A stretch of 64,000 nt of DNA. It comes from SURF-21 sp964510515. GTDB taxonomy: Bacteria > Actinomycetota > Geothermincolia > Geothermincolales > RBG-13-55-18. Below the pieces are notes generated by a model. That model did no database searches, was not told the DNA's origin, and was given only the letters and a program-made list of their open reading frames with translations. Below are positions 26,309-33,607 of this stretch, in pieces (the first letter of the stretch is position 1; each line of letters begins with the position of its first letter). The translations under genes and the position numbers were made by a program. Where the stretch lies: the NCBI GenBank assembly GCA_964510515.1, contig CAZEAU010000001.1:1-64000 (forward strand). The letters run 5' to 3'.

Positions 26309-26814
26309 TACAGGTATATACAGGGGACGGCAAGGGAAAGACCACCGCCGCCCTCGGGCAGGCGCTGCGCGCCATAGGCCATGGCGGCAAGGTCTACATG
26401 ATACAGTTCATGAAGGGCAGGACGTACGGGGAGCTCGCGGCCTGCCAGCGCCGGCTGCCGGAGCTGACCATCGCCATGTCCGGGCGCGACGAATTCGTCA
26501 AGAAGGGGGACCCCGAGGAGGTCGACCTGCGCATGGCGCGGGAGGGCTTCGAGCTGGCTAAAGGGGTGGCGGCGCGGGGGGAGCACGTGATGTTGATCCT
26601 GGACGAGATAAACGTGGCCATGGATTACGGGCTGCTCCCCGTGGACGAGGTGATGCGATTCCTGCGCTCCTGCCCGGACGATATGGAGATCGTGTGCACC
26701 GGCAGGTATGCCCCCGCAGAGCTGGTGGAGCTCGCCGACCTGGTCAGCGAGGTGCGTGAGATCAAGCACCCCTGGCGCCGGGGGGTCGAGATGAGGAAGG
26801 GGATAGAATACTGA
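26305..26814 (+). CDS. cobO: Cob(I)alamin adenosyltransferase (CobO/CobA type)
   Basis: The 169-residue protein transfers the adenosyl group of ATP to reduced cobalamin, making adenosylcobalamin. The P-loop GDGKGKTT spans residues 7-14, followed by QFMKG, LILDEINVAMDYGL and VCTGRYAP, all typical. The start is TTG overlapping the TGA of the preceding gene (TTGA), so translation is probably coupled. The next gene is an adenosylcobalamin-dependent acyl-CoA mutase, which this enzyme would supply with cofactor. Confidence 0.92.
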   Translation: MIQVYTGDGKGKTTAALGQALRAIGHGGKVYMIQFMKGRTYGELAACQRRLPELTIAMSGRDEFVKKGDPEEVDLRMAREGFELAKGVAARGEHVMLILDEINVAMDYGLLPVDEVMRFLRSCPDDMEIVCTGRYAPAELVELADLVSEVREIKHPWRRGVEMRKGIEY

Positions 26815-26896
26815 GCGGCGGCCGGGAGGGGCGTGCCGCACGCAGCGCCGCATGCGCAGCCGGGCGCGAAAGCGCCCTTGCGGAGGGGGTTGAGGG

Positions 26897-28537
26897 GTGA
26901 AGGAGGAAGAGAGGTGGCTCGAGGAGGACTGCGGCCCCGCGGCCGTGCCTGACGCCGCTTTCACCACCGTCTCCGGCGAGGAGGTGCAGACCCTCTACAC
27001 CCCCGAGGACATCTCGGGGCTGGACTACGACAGGGACCTGGGCTACCCGGGCGCCTACCCTTATACCCGCGGCGTGCGGCCGACCATGTACCGCGGGCAG
27101 CCCTGGACCATGCGGCAGTTCGCCGGCTTCGGGACCGCCGAGGACACCAACCGGCGCTACAAGTTCCTGCTGCAGCGGGGCCAGACCGGCCTCTCGGTGG
27201 CCTTCGACATGCCCACGCTCATGGGCAGGGACTCGGACGATCCCCGCAGCGAGGGGGAGGTGGGACGCTGCGGCGTGGCCGTCGATTCCCTGGCGGATAT
27301 GGAGGCCCTCTTCGACGGCATCGACCTGCGCAACATCACTACCTCCATGACCATCAACGGCCCGGCCGCGGTGCTGCTCGCCTTCTACCTCTGCGTAGGT
27401 GAGCAGCAGGGAGCCTCTTATCGTGAGCTGGGCGGAACCATTCAGAATGACATCCTGAAGGAGTATATCGCGCAGAACAGCTGGATCTTCCCGCCCCGCC
27501 CCTCGCTGCGGATCATCACCGACGTCCTCGCCTTCTGCTCGGCGGAGGTGCCGCGCTGGAACACCATCTCCATCTCCGGGTACCACATCCGCGAGGCGGG
27601 CTCCACGGCGCTGCAGGAGCTGGCCTTCACCCTGGCCGACGGCTTCGCTTACGTGGAGGCGGGCATCGCCGCCGGCCTCGACGTGGACGCCTTCGCCCCG
27701 CGCCTCTCCTTCTTCTTCAACTCCCACGTTGACTTCTTCGAGGAGATAGCCAAGTACCGCGCGGCGCGCCGCATCTGGGCAAGGCACATGCGGGAGAAGT
27801 ACGGGGCGCGCGATCCCCGCTCCTGGATGCTGCGCTTCCACACCCAGACCGCGGGCTGCTCCCTGACCGCCCAGCAGCCGGAGAACAACATCGTCCGCAC
27901 CGCTTTCCAGGCCCTCTCCGCCGTGCTCGGGGGCACCCAGAGCCTGCACACCAACTCCATGGACGAGACCCTGGCCCTGCCCTCGGAAAAGGCGGTTAAG
28001 ATAGCCCTGAGGACGCAGCAGCTCATCGCCCATGAGACCGGCGTGGTCAACACCATCGACCCCCTGGCCGGCTCCTATGCCGTGGAGGCCATGACCGAGC
28101 GCATGGAGAAGGGGGCCGAGGATTACTTCCGCCGCATAGAGGAGCTGGGCGGGGTGCTGCCGGCCATCGAGGCCGGGTTCTTTCAACGCGAGATCGCCGA
28201 CGCCGCCTACCGCTACCAGCGCGAGATCGAGCGCGGCGAGCGCGTGGTGGTGGGCCTCAACCGCTTCCAGGACGAGAGCGAGACTCTGTCCATAGACCTG
28301 CTCAAGATCGACCCCGCGGTGGAGAAGAGGCAGCGTGACGGGCTGGAAGGGCTGCGCGCCTCCCGCTCCGCGCACGCGGTGGAGGAGTGCCTGGCCGCGC
28401 TCAAGCAGAGGGCGGAGGGCGAGGGCAACCTCATGCCCCCCATCCTCTCCTGCGCCCGCGCCTACTGCAGCGAGGGCGAGATCATCGGCACCCTGCGCGA
28501 GGTCTTCGGGGAGCACCGCGAGGCGGCGCTCTTCTGA
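26897..28537 (+). CDS. B12-dependent acyl-CoA mutase large subunit, isobutyryl-CoA mutase signature
   Basis: The 546-residue catalytic TIM-barrel subunit of the methylmalonyl-CoA mutase family lacks a B12 domain, which is encoded 1.4 kb downstream. Two substrate-determining positions are diagnostic. The methylmalonyl-CoA mutase Tyr89 (TIRQYAGF) is Phe75 here (TMRQFAGF), and Arg207 (DILKE...VRN) is Gln193 (IAQN). Phe plus Gln is the isobutyryl-CoA mutase combination, so the likely reaction is isobutyryl-CoA to n-butyryl-CoA rather than methylmalonyl-CoA to succinyl-CoA. Arg61, in place of the usual tyrosine before PTMY, is a further oddity. The start is GTG. The adenosyltransferase gene lies directly upstream. 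Confidence 0.92.
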   Translation: MKEEERWLEEDCGPAAVPDAAFTTVSGEEVQTLYTPEDISGLDYDRDLGYPGAYPYTRGVRPTMYRGQPWTMRQFAGFGTAEDTNRRYKFLLQRGQTGLSVAFDMPTLMGRDSDDPRSEGEVGRCGVAVDSLADMEALFDGIDLRNITTSMTINGPAAVLLAFYLCVGEQQGASYRELGGTIQNDILKEYIAQNSWIFPPRPSLRIITDVLAFCSAEVPRWNTISISGYHIREAGSTALQELAFTLADGFAYVEAGIAAGLDVDAFAPRLSFFFNSHVDFFEEIAKYRAARRIWARHMREKYGARDPRSWMLRFHTQTAGCSLTAQQPENNIVRTAFQALSAVLGGTQSLHTNSMDETLALPSEKAVKIALRTQQLIAHETGVVNTIDPLAGSYAVEAMTERMEKGAEDYFRRIEELGGVLPAIEAGFFQREIADAAYRYQREIERGERVVVGLNRFQDESETLSIDLLKIDPAVEKRQRDGLEGLRASRSAHAVEECLAALKQRAEGEGNLMPPILSCARAYCSEGEIIGTLREVFGEHREAALF

Positions 28538-28550
28538 CCTCCCCGGGCCG

Positions 28551-28847
28551 CTATCCCTTGAGCAGCCTGCTCTTTTGCTTCTCGAACTCTTCCTGGCTGA
28601 TGTCGCCCCTGTCCCGCAGCTCGGAGAGCTTGTGCAGCTTCTCCGTGGCGTTGGAGGCCCGGTCGAAATCGACCTGCTTGCGGTAGTCCTCCGCGGCCTG
28701 CAGGTCGCGCACGGTCACCGGGCGGAAGATGACATAGGTGAGGACGCCGAGGAGGGCGAGGGCGACGATGAGCAGCAGCCAGTGCGGATTCCTATTAAGT
28801 ATTTCCTGCCCGCCGGGGGCACCAAAAGTCGGCGGGGGAAAAGGCAT
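28551..28847 (-). CDS. Small membrane protein with SHOCT-like C-terminus
   Basis: The 98-residue protein has one transmembrane helix (LLLIVALALLGVLTYVIF, about 24-41) and a C-terminal SHOCT-like module, LHKLSELRDRGDISQEEFEK. SHOCT segments occur on many small membrane proteins and may aid oligomerisation. It starts 9 bases after the stop of the DUF89 gene on the same strand, so the two are likely co-transcribed, and it converges on the mutase gene. The function is unknown. Confidence 0.78.
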   Translation of the reverse strand: MPFPPPTFGAPGGQEILNRNPHWLLLIVALALLGVLTYVIFRPVTVRDLQAAEDYRKQVDFDRASNATEKLHKLSELRDRGDISQEEFEKQKSRLLKG

Positions 28848-28856
28848 GGAGTCGGG

Positions 28857-29735
28857 TCAGGCGCCCTCGGCGTCCGCGCGCCTGCCCCAGATGACCGCCA
28901 GTCCTTTGCGCGCTCCCAGGTATGAGCTCACGCAATCGCATTTTATCTGGAAGAGGAAGTAGAGGTTGGCCTCCTCGCCCTCCAGGGTCTCGAAATTCCC
29001 CTGCCCCTTGGCCAGGATGACGTCGGCGGACTCGAACTCGGCGCGGAACTCGCGCGAGGCCGCGGCGAGGTCCACGCCGGCCATGGCCACGCCGGTGGTG
29101 ATGACGCGGCAGAGGCCGTCCAGTCCGACCTGGCGGGCGTCCGCCAGCAAGGCGTCGTTGATGGCCGGCCCTCCCCGCACCGCCGCGGTCAACTCCGCCC
29201 GCGGGAACTTGCGACGCAGTATCTCGCAGAGCAGGCGATCCATGACGATCTCACCCGCGTTGTCGCAGATGAGGAGCACGCGCGACGCTCTCTCCAGGTC
29301 CCGCCTCAGCTCCCCGCCGTGGTCGATGAAGGGGTCTTCGCTGAGCATCCTCTCCAGGTTCTCCTCCAGGTCGCCGGGGACGGCTTGCGCGCCGAAGTCG
29401 ATGATGTTGCCGGCGACCGCCGCACGCAAGGAGAAGGCGAGCGGGTCGTCGCTGCGCGCGGCGCGCTCGCGCAGCGCCGGCAGCAGGCGCAGGGCCTCGC
29501 GGTTTCCCTCCTCCTTGAGTTGCAGGAAGGGATCATCGACGCCGGAGAGCTCCTTGATGCGGCCGTAGATGAGCGCGGCCGCACGGGGCGGGCTGGAGTC
29601 GGGGTCCACCTCCCCCAGGATGGAGGCGCTGGAGCGCATGGCCTCCCGCAGCCCCACGCCCTCGAGGCCGCTCAGCCGGGCGGCCCGGTATGCCTGCCCC
29701 ATCATGCAGTGATAGCATTCCGCGTCGAGTTTCAT
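28857..29735 (-). CDS. DUF89 / ARMT1-like phosphatase family protein
   Basis: The 292-residue protein starts MKLDAECYHCMMGQAYRAA, the hallmark N-terminus of prokaryotic DUF89 proteins with CxxC, and contains the conserved block LLICDNAGEIVMDRLL and AKGQGNFETL. Family members are metal-dependent phosphatases thought to remove damaged phosphometabolites (fructose-1-phosphate type substrates in characterised relatives). AGGAGGAAGG upstream fixes the start; a longer reading to 29876 has no support. The substrate here is unknown. Confidence 0.87.
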   Translation of the reverse strand: MKLDAECYHCMMGQAYRAARLSGLEGVGLREAMRSSASILGEVDPDSSPPRAAALIYGRIKELSGVDDPFLQLKEEGNREALRLLPALRERAARSDDPLAFSLRAAVAGNIIDFGAQAVPGDLEENLERMLSEDPFIDHGGELRRDLERASRVLLICDNAGEIVMDRLLCEILRRKFPRAELTAAVRGGPAINDALLADARQVGLDGLCRVITTGVAMAGVDLAAASREFRAEFESADVILAKGQGNFETLEGEEANLYFLFQIKCDCVSSYLGARKGLAVIWGRRADAEGA

Positions 29736-29903
29736 CCTGCCTTCCTCCTGCGAGTATGCCGCTACGCGCTCCACCATAGCACAGGCCCGGTGCGGCTGTC
29801 CCCGGCCCGGCGTCGAGGCGGGTTTGCTCACCGCCGGAATTGCTATATACTTGTGGCGGTTCATTGGTCCGACCATGAGCTCAAATCGGAATCAGGAGGG
29901 ACG

Positions 29904-30302
29904 ATGAACCTCGGAAAAGGCCGCATCCTGATAGCCAAACCCGGCTTGGACGGACACGACCGCGGCGCCAAGGTGGTGGCCCGCGGGCTGGCCGAGGCGG
30001 GTTTCGAGGTCGTGTACACCGGGCTGCATCAGACCCCCGAACAGATCGCCGAGGCCGCCCTGCAGGAGGACGTGGAGGCGGTCGGGCTGTCTATCCTCTC
30101 CGGGGCCCACATGACCCTATTCCCCCGCGTGATACAGCTGTTGCGGGAGGGGGGAGGGGGGGACATACTCGTTTTCGGGGGCGGGATAATACCGGAGGAA
30201 GACGCCTGGGAGCTGCAGGGAATGGGCGTTGCGGGCCTGTTCGCGCCGGGTGCCTCCATCGCCGACATCGTCCGTTTCCTGGCCGAGAAACTGCCGAGGT
30301 GA
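29904..30302 (+). CDS. B12-binding small subunit of acyl-CoA mutase
   Basis: The 132-residue cobalamin-binding domain carries the DxHxxG motif in KPGLDGHDRGAK, with His18 as the lower cobalt ligand, then LSGAHMTLFP and the GGGIIP turn. The size matches the stand-alone small subunit of isobutyryl-CoA mutase and of split methylmalonyl-CoA mutases. It should pair with the large subunit encoded 1.4 kb upstream, although the DUF89/SHOCT genes lie between them on the other strand. TCAGGAGGG precedes the ATG. Confidence 0.92.
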   Translation: MNLGKGRILIAKPGLDGHDRGAKVVARGLAEAGFEVVYTGLHQTPEQIAEAALQEDVEAVGLSILSGAHMTLFPRVIQLLREGGGGDILVFGGGIIPEEDAWELQGMGVAGLFAPGASIADIVRFLAEKLPR

Positions 30303-30413
30303 GGCGCGGCGAGGGCTTTGTGCATGCTGCGGCGCGACGGCGCGCCCAGGCGTATGCCGCGATGCGTGGGTAGAGGCAGGGAGTGAACTCCGCGGCGGTC
30401 CCGGGGAGCGAAG

Positions 30414-30443
30414 TTGATTGAGGCGAAAAACATCTAATATAAT
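30414..30443 (+). promoter_or_regulatory. Promoter of the HdrD-Etf-HdrA-Flx operon
   Basis: TTGATT, 18 bases, then a perfect TATAAT. It lies 112 bases before the first ATG of the eight-gene run and is the clearest promoter of this region. Confidence 0.65.
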
Positions 30444-30554
30444 AGGATGGCCCGTGCCGGAGACGCCCTGTCTTTCCACGGGCGGATCCCCGGCATTGAA
30501 GATAGAGTAAGGTAAACGATAAGGGACGGAATAAGGAACGGAGCGGGGTAAATC

Positions 30555-31691
30555 ATGTGCGCTGAAGAACTTGATTTCGTCGAAAAGTACGACCTCCTCG
30601 GGTGCATACAGTGCGGAAGGTGCACGGGTGGTTGCCCTGTCGCCCTGAGGACCGAGCTCAGGGTCAGGTGCTTCATGCACGACACCCAGAACGAGGAGCG
30701 CCTGGAGGAGATCTCCGAAAAGCCGGAGATCTGGGATTGCACCACCTGCTACACCTGCGCCGCCCGCTGCCCCAAGGGGCTGGAGCCCCTGGAGGTGCTC
30801 ATCGGACTGCGTAGCCTGCAGATCGAGGAGGGGAAGGTCCAGCCCACGGTGCGCGACGCCCTCGAGTCCATCTTCAAGGACGGCAACCCCTGGGGCTCGC
30901 CGCGCTCCAAGCGCCTGGACTGGGTGTCGGACCTGGAGGCGAAGGTCCTGGAGCCGGAGGCGGAGGAGACCACGGACGTGCTCCTCTTCATCTGCTGCAC
31001 CGCCTGCTATGATCCGCGGGTGATGAAGGTCGCCCAGGCGCTGATCAAGGTGCTCAACGCCGCCGGGGCCGATTACGGGCTCATCGGAGAGGACGAGAGC
31101 TGCTGTGGCAGCGAGGTGCGCCGCCTCGGCGAGGAGGGCCTCTTCGAGATGTGCGACGAGGAGAACGTGGAGCTGCTCAACTCCTTCAACGTCAAGCGTA
31201 TCGTGGCCATCAGCCCGCACTGCTACAATACTTTGAAAAAGGAGTACCACGGCCTCGAGGTGCCCGTGCTCCATTACACCGAGCTCGTCGCCGAGCTGCT
31301 CGAGGACGGCAAGCTGGAGCTCTCCGGCGAGATCCCCAAGGTGGTCACCTATCACGACCCCTGCTACCTGGGTAAGCAGAACGACATCTACGACGAGCCC
31401 AGATACATCATCACCCGCATCCCGGGGGTCGAGTTCAAGGAGTTCGATCGCTGCCGCGAGCGCAGCCTGTGTTGCGAGGGCGGCGGGGGGAAAATGTGGG
31501 TGGAGAGCGAGTCCAAGGAGGAACGCCTCGCCGAGATCAGGATAGAGGACGCCAAGGAGATGGGAGCCCAGGTCGTCGCCGCGGCATGTCCCTTCTGCCT
31601 GCTCACGCTGGAAGACGCCACCAAGGTCAAGGGGGTGGAGGAGGAGATGCAGGTCCTGGATATCCTCGAGCTCCTGGCTGAGGCTTTGTAG
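30555..31691 (+). CDS. HdrD-like Fe-S protein (fused HdrC-HdrB type)
   Basis: The 378-residue soluble protein has two [4Fe-4S] motifs (Cys17, 20, 23, 27 and Cys62, 65, 68, 72), then two CCG domains: one with Cys148, Cys151, Cys183-184 and Cys223, the other with Cys270, Cys306-307, Cys345 and Cys348. This is the HdrC+HdrB order of HdrD, glycolate oxidase GlpC/GlcF relatives and Etf-linked Fe-S oxidoreductases. CCG domains bind noncubane clusters at heterodisulfide or quinone-reducing sites. No membrane helix is present. It opens the operon, directly before etfBA, so it is the likely electron acceptor of ETF and could replace HdrB/HdrC for the HdrA encoded downstream. Confidence 0.85.
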   Translation: MCAEELDFVEKYDLLGCIQCGRCTGGCPVALRTELRVRCFMHDTQNEERLEEISEKPEIWDCTTCYTCAARCPKGLEPLEVLIGLRSLQIEEGKVQPTVRDALESIFKDGNPWGSPRSKRLDWVSDLEAKVLEPEAEETTDVLLFICCTACYDPRVMKVAQALIKVLNAAGADYGLIGEDESCCGSEVRRLGEEGLFEMCDEENVELLNSFNVKRIVAISPHCYNTLKKEYHGLEVPVLHYTELVAELLEDGKLELSGEIPKVVTYHDPCYLGKQNDIYDEPRYIITRIPGVEFKEFDRCRERSLCCEGGGGKMWVESESKEERLAEIRIEDAKEMGAQVVAAACPFCLLTLEDATKVKGVEEEMQVLDILELLAEAL

Positions 31692-31754
31692 ATATGTCGA
31701 GCGATGCTGCTGTCTTAACCGGAACCGGGAAAGGAAAGGAAGGGTGAGCCGCGT

Positions 31755-32549
31755 ATGAACATGGTGGTATGCGTGAAGAGGGTCCCGGACACCGCAGAGT
31801 CCGAGGTCCATATCGATGCCTCCGGAAAGGATATCGACAAGAGCAGACTGTCCTTTGGGATCAACGAGTGCGACAACTACGCCGTCGAGGAAGCCATACA
31901 GATCAAGGAACGCCTCGAGGGCAACGTGACCATCATCAGCCTGGGCGACAAGGAGAGCGACGAGGTCATCCGCATGGCCTTGGCCAAGGGCGGCGACGAA
32001 GCCATCCGTCTCGAGGACGAAGCCTTCGCAGGCGGGGACGCGCTGGCCGTGGCCAAGGCGCTCGCCGCGGCCATCAAGGGCATGGAATACGACATGGTGT
32101 TCACCGGAGCCCTCACCGACGACGACGGTTACGCCGCGGTGCCGGCGGCCCTGGCGGAGCTGCTGGGCGTGCCCCATGCCACCTATGTCAAGCAGGTGGA
32201 GATCCTGGAGCCGGGCAAGAGGGCCAAGGTCAGCCGCGAGCTCGAGGGCGGCCTCCTGGAGGTGCTCGAGCTCGACATGCCCTGTGTGCTCGGCATTCAG
32301 ACCGGCATCAACGAGCCGCGCTATGCCTCCTTCAAGGGCATCAAGCAGGCCGCCAAGAAGGAGATCGCGCTGAAGTCGGCCGCCGACCTGGGGATGGACG
32401 CGGCCGACCTGGGAGAGGCCGGTTCCTGGGCGGTTCTGGAGAAGTTCACCCCGCCGGTGGTCGGCGAGATGGCCGAGATGCTGGAGGGCGAGCCCGATGA
32501 GACCGCGGCGAAATTGGCCGCCATCTTGAAAGAGAAGGGGCTGGTATAA
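31755..32549 (+). CDS. etfB: Electron transfer flavoprotein beta subunit
   Basis: The 264-residue EtfB starts MNMVVCVKRVPDTAESEV and shows the family motif NECDNYAVEEAIQIKE and the nucleotide loop SLGDKESDEVIRMALAKGGD. It binds AMP, or a second FAD in bifurcating ETFs, and with EtfA takes electrons from acyl-CoA dehydrogenases. The loop TGALTDDDGYAA differs from the canonical pattern, so whether a second FAD is bound cannot be judged. The stop codon is immediately followed by the etfA ATG. Confidence 0.92.
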   Translation: MNMVVCVKRVPDTAESEVHIDASGKDIDKSRLSFGINECDNYAVEEAIQIKERLEGNVTIISLGDKESDEVIRMALAKGGDEAIRLEDEAFAGGDALAVAKALAAAIKGMEYDMVFTGALTDDDGYAAVPAALAELLGVPHATYVKQVEILEPGKRAKVSRELEGGLLEVLELDMPCVLGIQTGINEPRYASFKGIKQAAKKEIALKSAADLGMDAADLGEAGSWAVLEKFTPPVVGEMAEMLEGEPDETAAKLAAILKEKGLV

Positions 32550-33515
32550 ATGAAAGACATCTTCGTACTCTTAGAGCACCGTCGCGGCGAGATGCGCGAC
32601 ATCTCCGTGGAGATGCTCTGCGGCGCCGCCAAGCTCGGCGGCAGCGTGGTGGCCGTCCTGCTGGGCAAGGACGTTGACGCCTTCGCCGAGAAGGCCGCCA
32701 CCTACGCGGACAAGGTCCTCTATGTAAATGACGCCATGTTCGAGAACTACAACGCCGAGCTCTATCAGAAGGCCCTCTCCGCGCTGATCAAGGAGAACGG
32801 GCCCGGACTGGTACTCATCGGCAACACCGCCCAGGGCGTGGACCTCGCCCCGGCCCTGGCCATCGAGCTCGGGGCTCCCCTGGTGACCGACGTCACCGCG
32901 GTGGAGATGGACGGGGACAAGCCCAAACCCACCCGCCAGTTCTACGGCGGCAAACTGGACGCGCACCTCAGCATGAAGGACGCAGAGCTCAGCATCCTCA
33001 CCATCCGCGAGGCGACCTTCACGGCGGAGGACCCCTCCAAGTCGGGCGAGATCGTAAAGGTGGACAACCCGGTGGCGGAGGACGTGTCCTACCGCGTCTT
33101 CGTGGAATACGTGGAGCCCGAGGTGGGCGACGTGGACATCACCCAGTCCGCCTTCCTGGTGGGCGTGGGGCGCGGCATCCGCGAGGACAAGAACATGCCC
33201 GTGGTGGAGGAGCTTGCCGAGGCCATAGGGGCCGACCTCGCCGCCTCCCGCGCGGTGGTGGACGCGGGCTGGCTGCCCTCGGACCGGCAGGTGGGGATAT
33301 CGGGCAAGACGGTCAAGCCCAAGCTCTACCTGGCGGTGGGCATCTCCGGAGCCTTCCAGCACGTCACCGGCATGAAGGGATCGGAGGTCATCGTGGCCAT
33401 CAACAAGGACCCCGATGCGCCCATCTTCGGCATGGCGGATTACGGCATCGTGGACGACCTCTTCAAGGTGCTGCCCAAGCTGGTGGAGAAGATCAAGGAG
33501 TCGAAGGGCGCTTAA
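32550..33515 (+). CDS. etfA: Electron transfer flavoprotein alpha subunit
   Basis: The 321-residue EtfA carries the C-terminal FAD domain: SRAVVDAGWLPSDRQVG, GKTVKPKLYLAVGISGAFQH and VIVAINKDPDAPIFGMADYG. No ferredoxin domain is fused at the N-terminus. It starts with no gap after etfB, so the subunits are made in equal amounts. Its neighbours (HdrD-like upstream, HdrA downstream) suggest that this ETF feeds a soluble Hdr-type complex instead of a membrane quinone oxidoreductase. Confidence 0.93.
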   Translation: MKDIFVLLEHRRGEMRDISVEMLCGAAKLGGSVVAVLLGKDVDAFAEKAATYADKVLYVNDAMFENYNAELYQKALSALIKENGPGLVLIGNTAQGVDLAPALAIELGAPLVTDVTAVEMDGDKPKPTRQFYGGKLDAHLSMKDAELSILTIREATFTAEDPSKSGEIVKVDNPVAEDVSYRVFVEYVEPEVGDVDITQSAFLVGVGRGIREDKNMPVVEELAEAIGADLAASRAVVDAGWLPSDRQVGISGKTVKPKLYLAVGISGAFQHVTGMKGSEVIVAINKDPDAPIFGMADYGIVDDLFKVLPKLVEKIKESKGA

Positions 33516-33607
33516 GCGTTGTCATTGAGACCGGACTCCTCCGGTTGCCATAATGAAATCGCAGGACAAACCGCCTTTTAACCGGGCACGAGGAGGATAA
33601 AAGACAT

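Noticed and set aside
26897..28537. Plain methylmalonyl-CoA mutase annotation
   Set aside because: The fold is the same, but the Phe75/Gln193 pair argues for isobutyryl-CoA specificity, so I did not keep the simpler name.
29736..29876. 47-residue N-terminal extension of the DUF89 protein
   Set aside because: The extension has no similarity to the family, and AGGAGG sits immediately before the internal ATG that gives the typical start.
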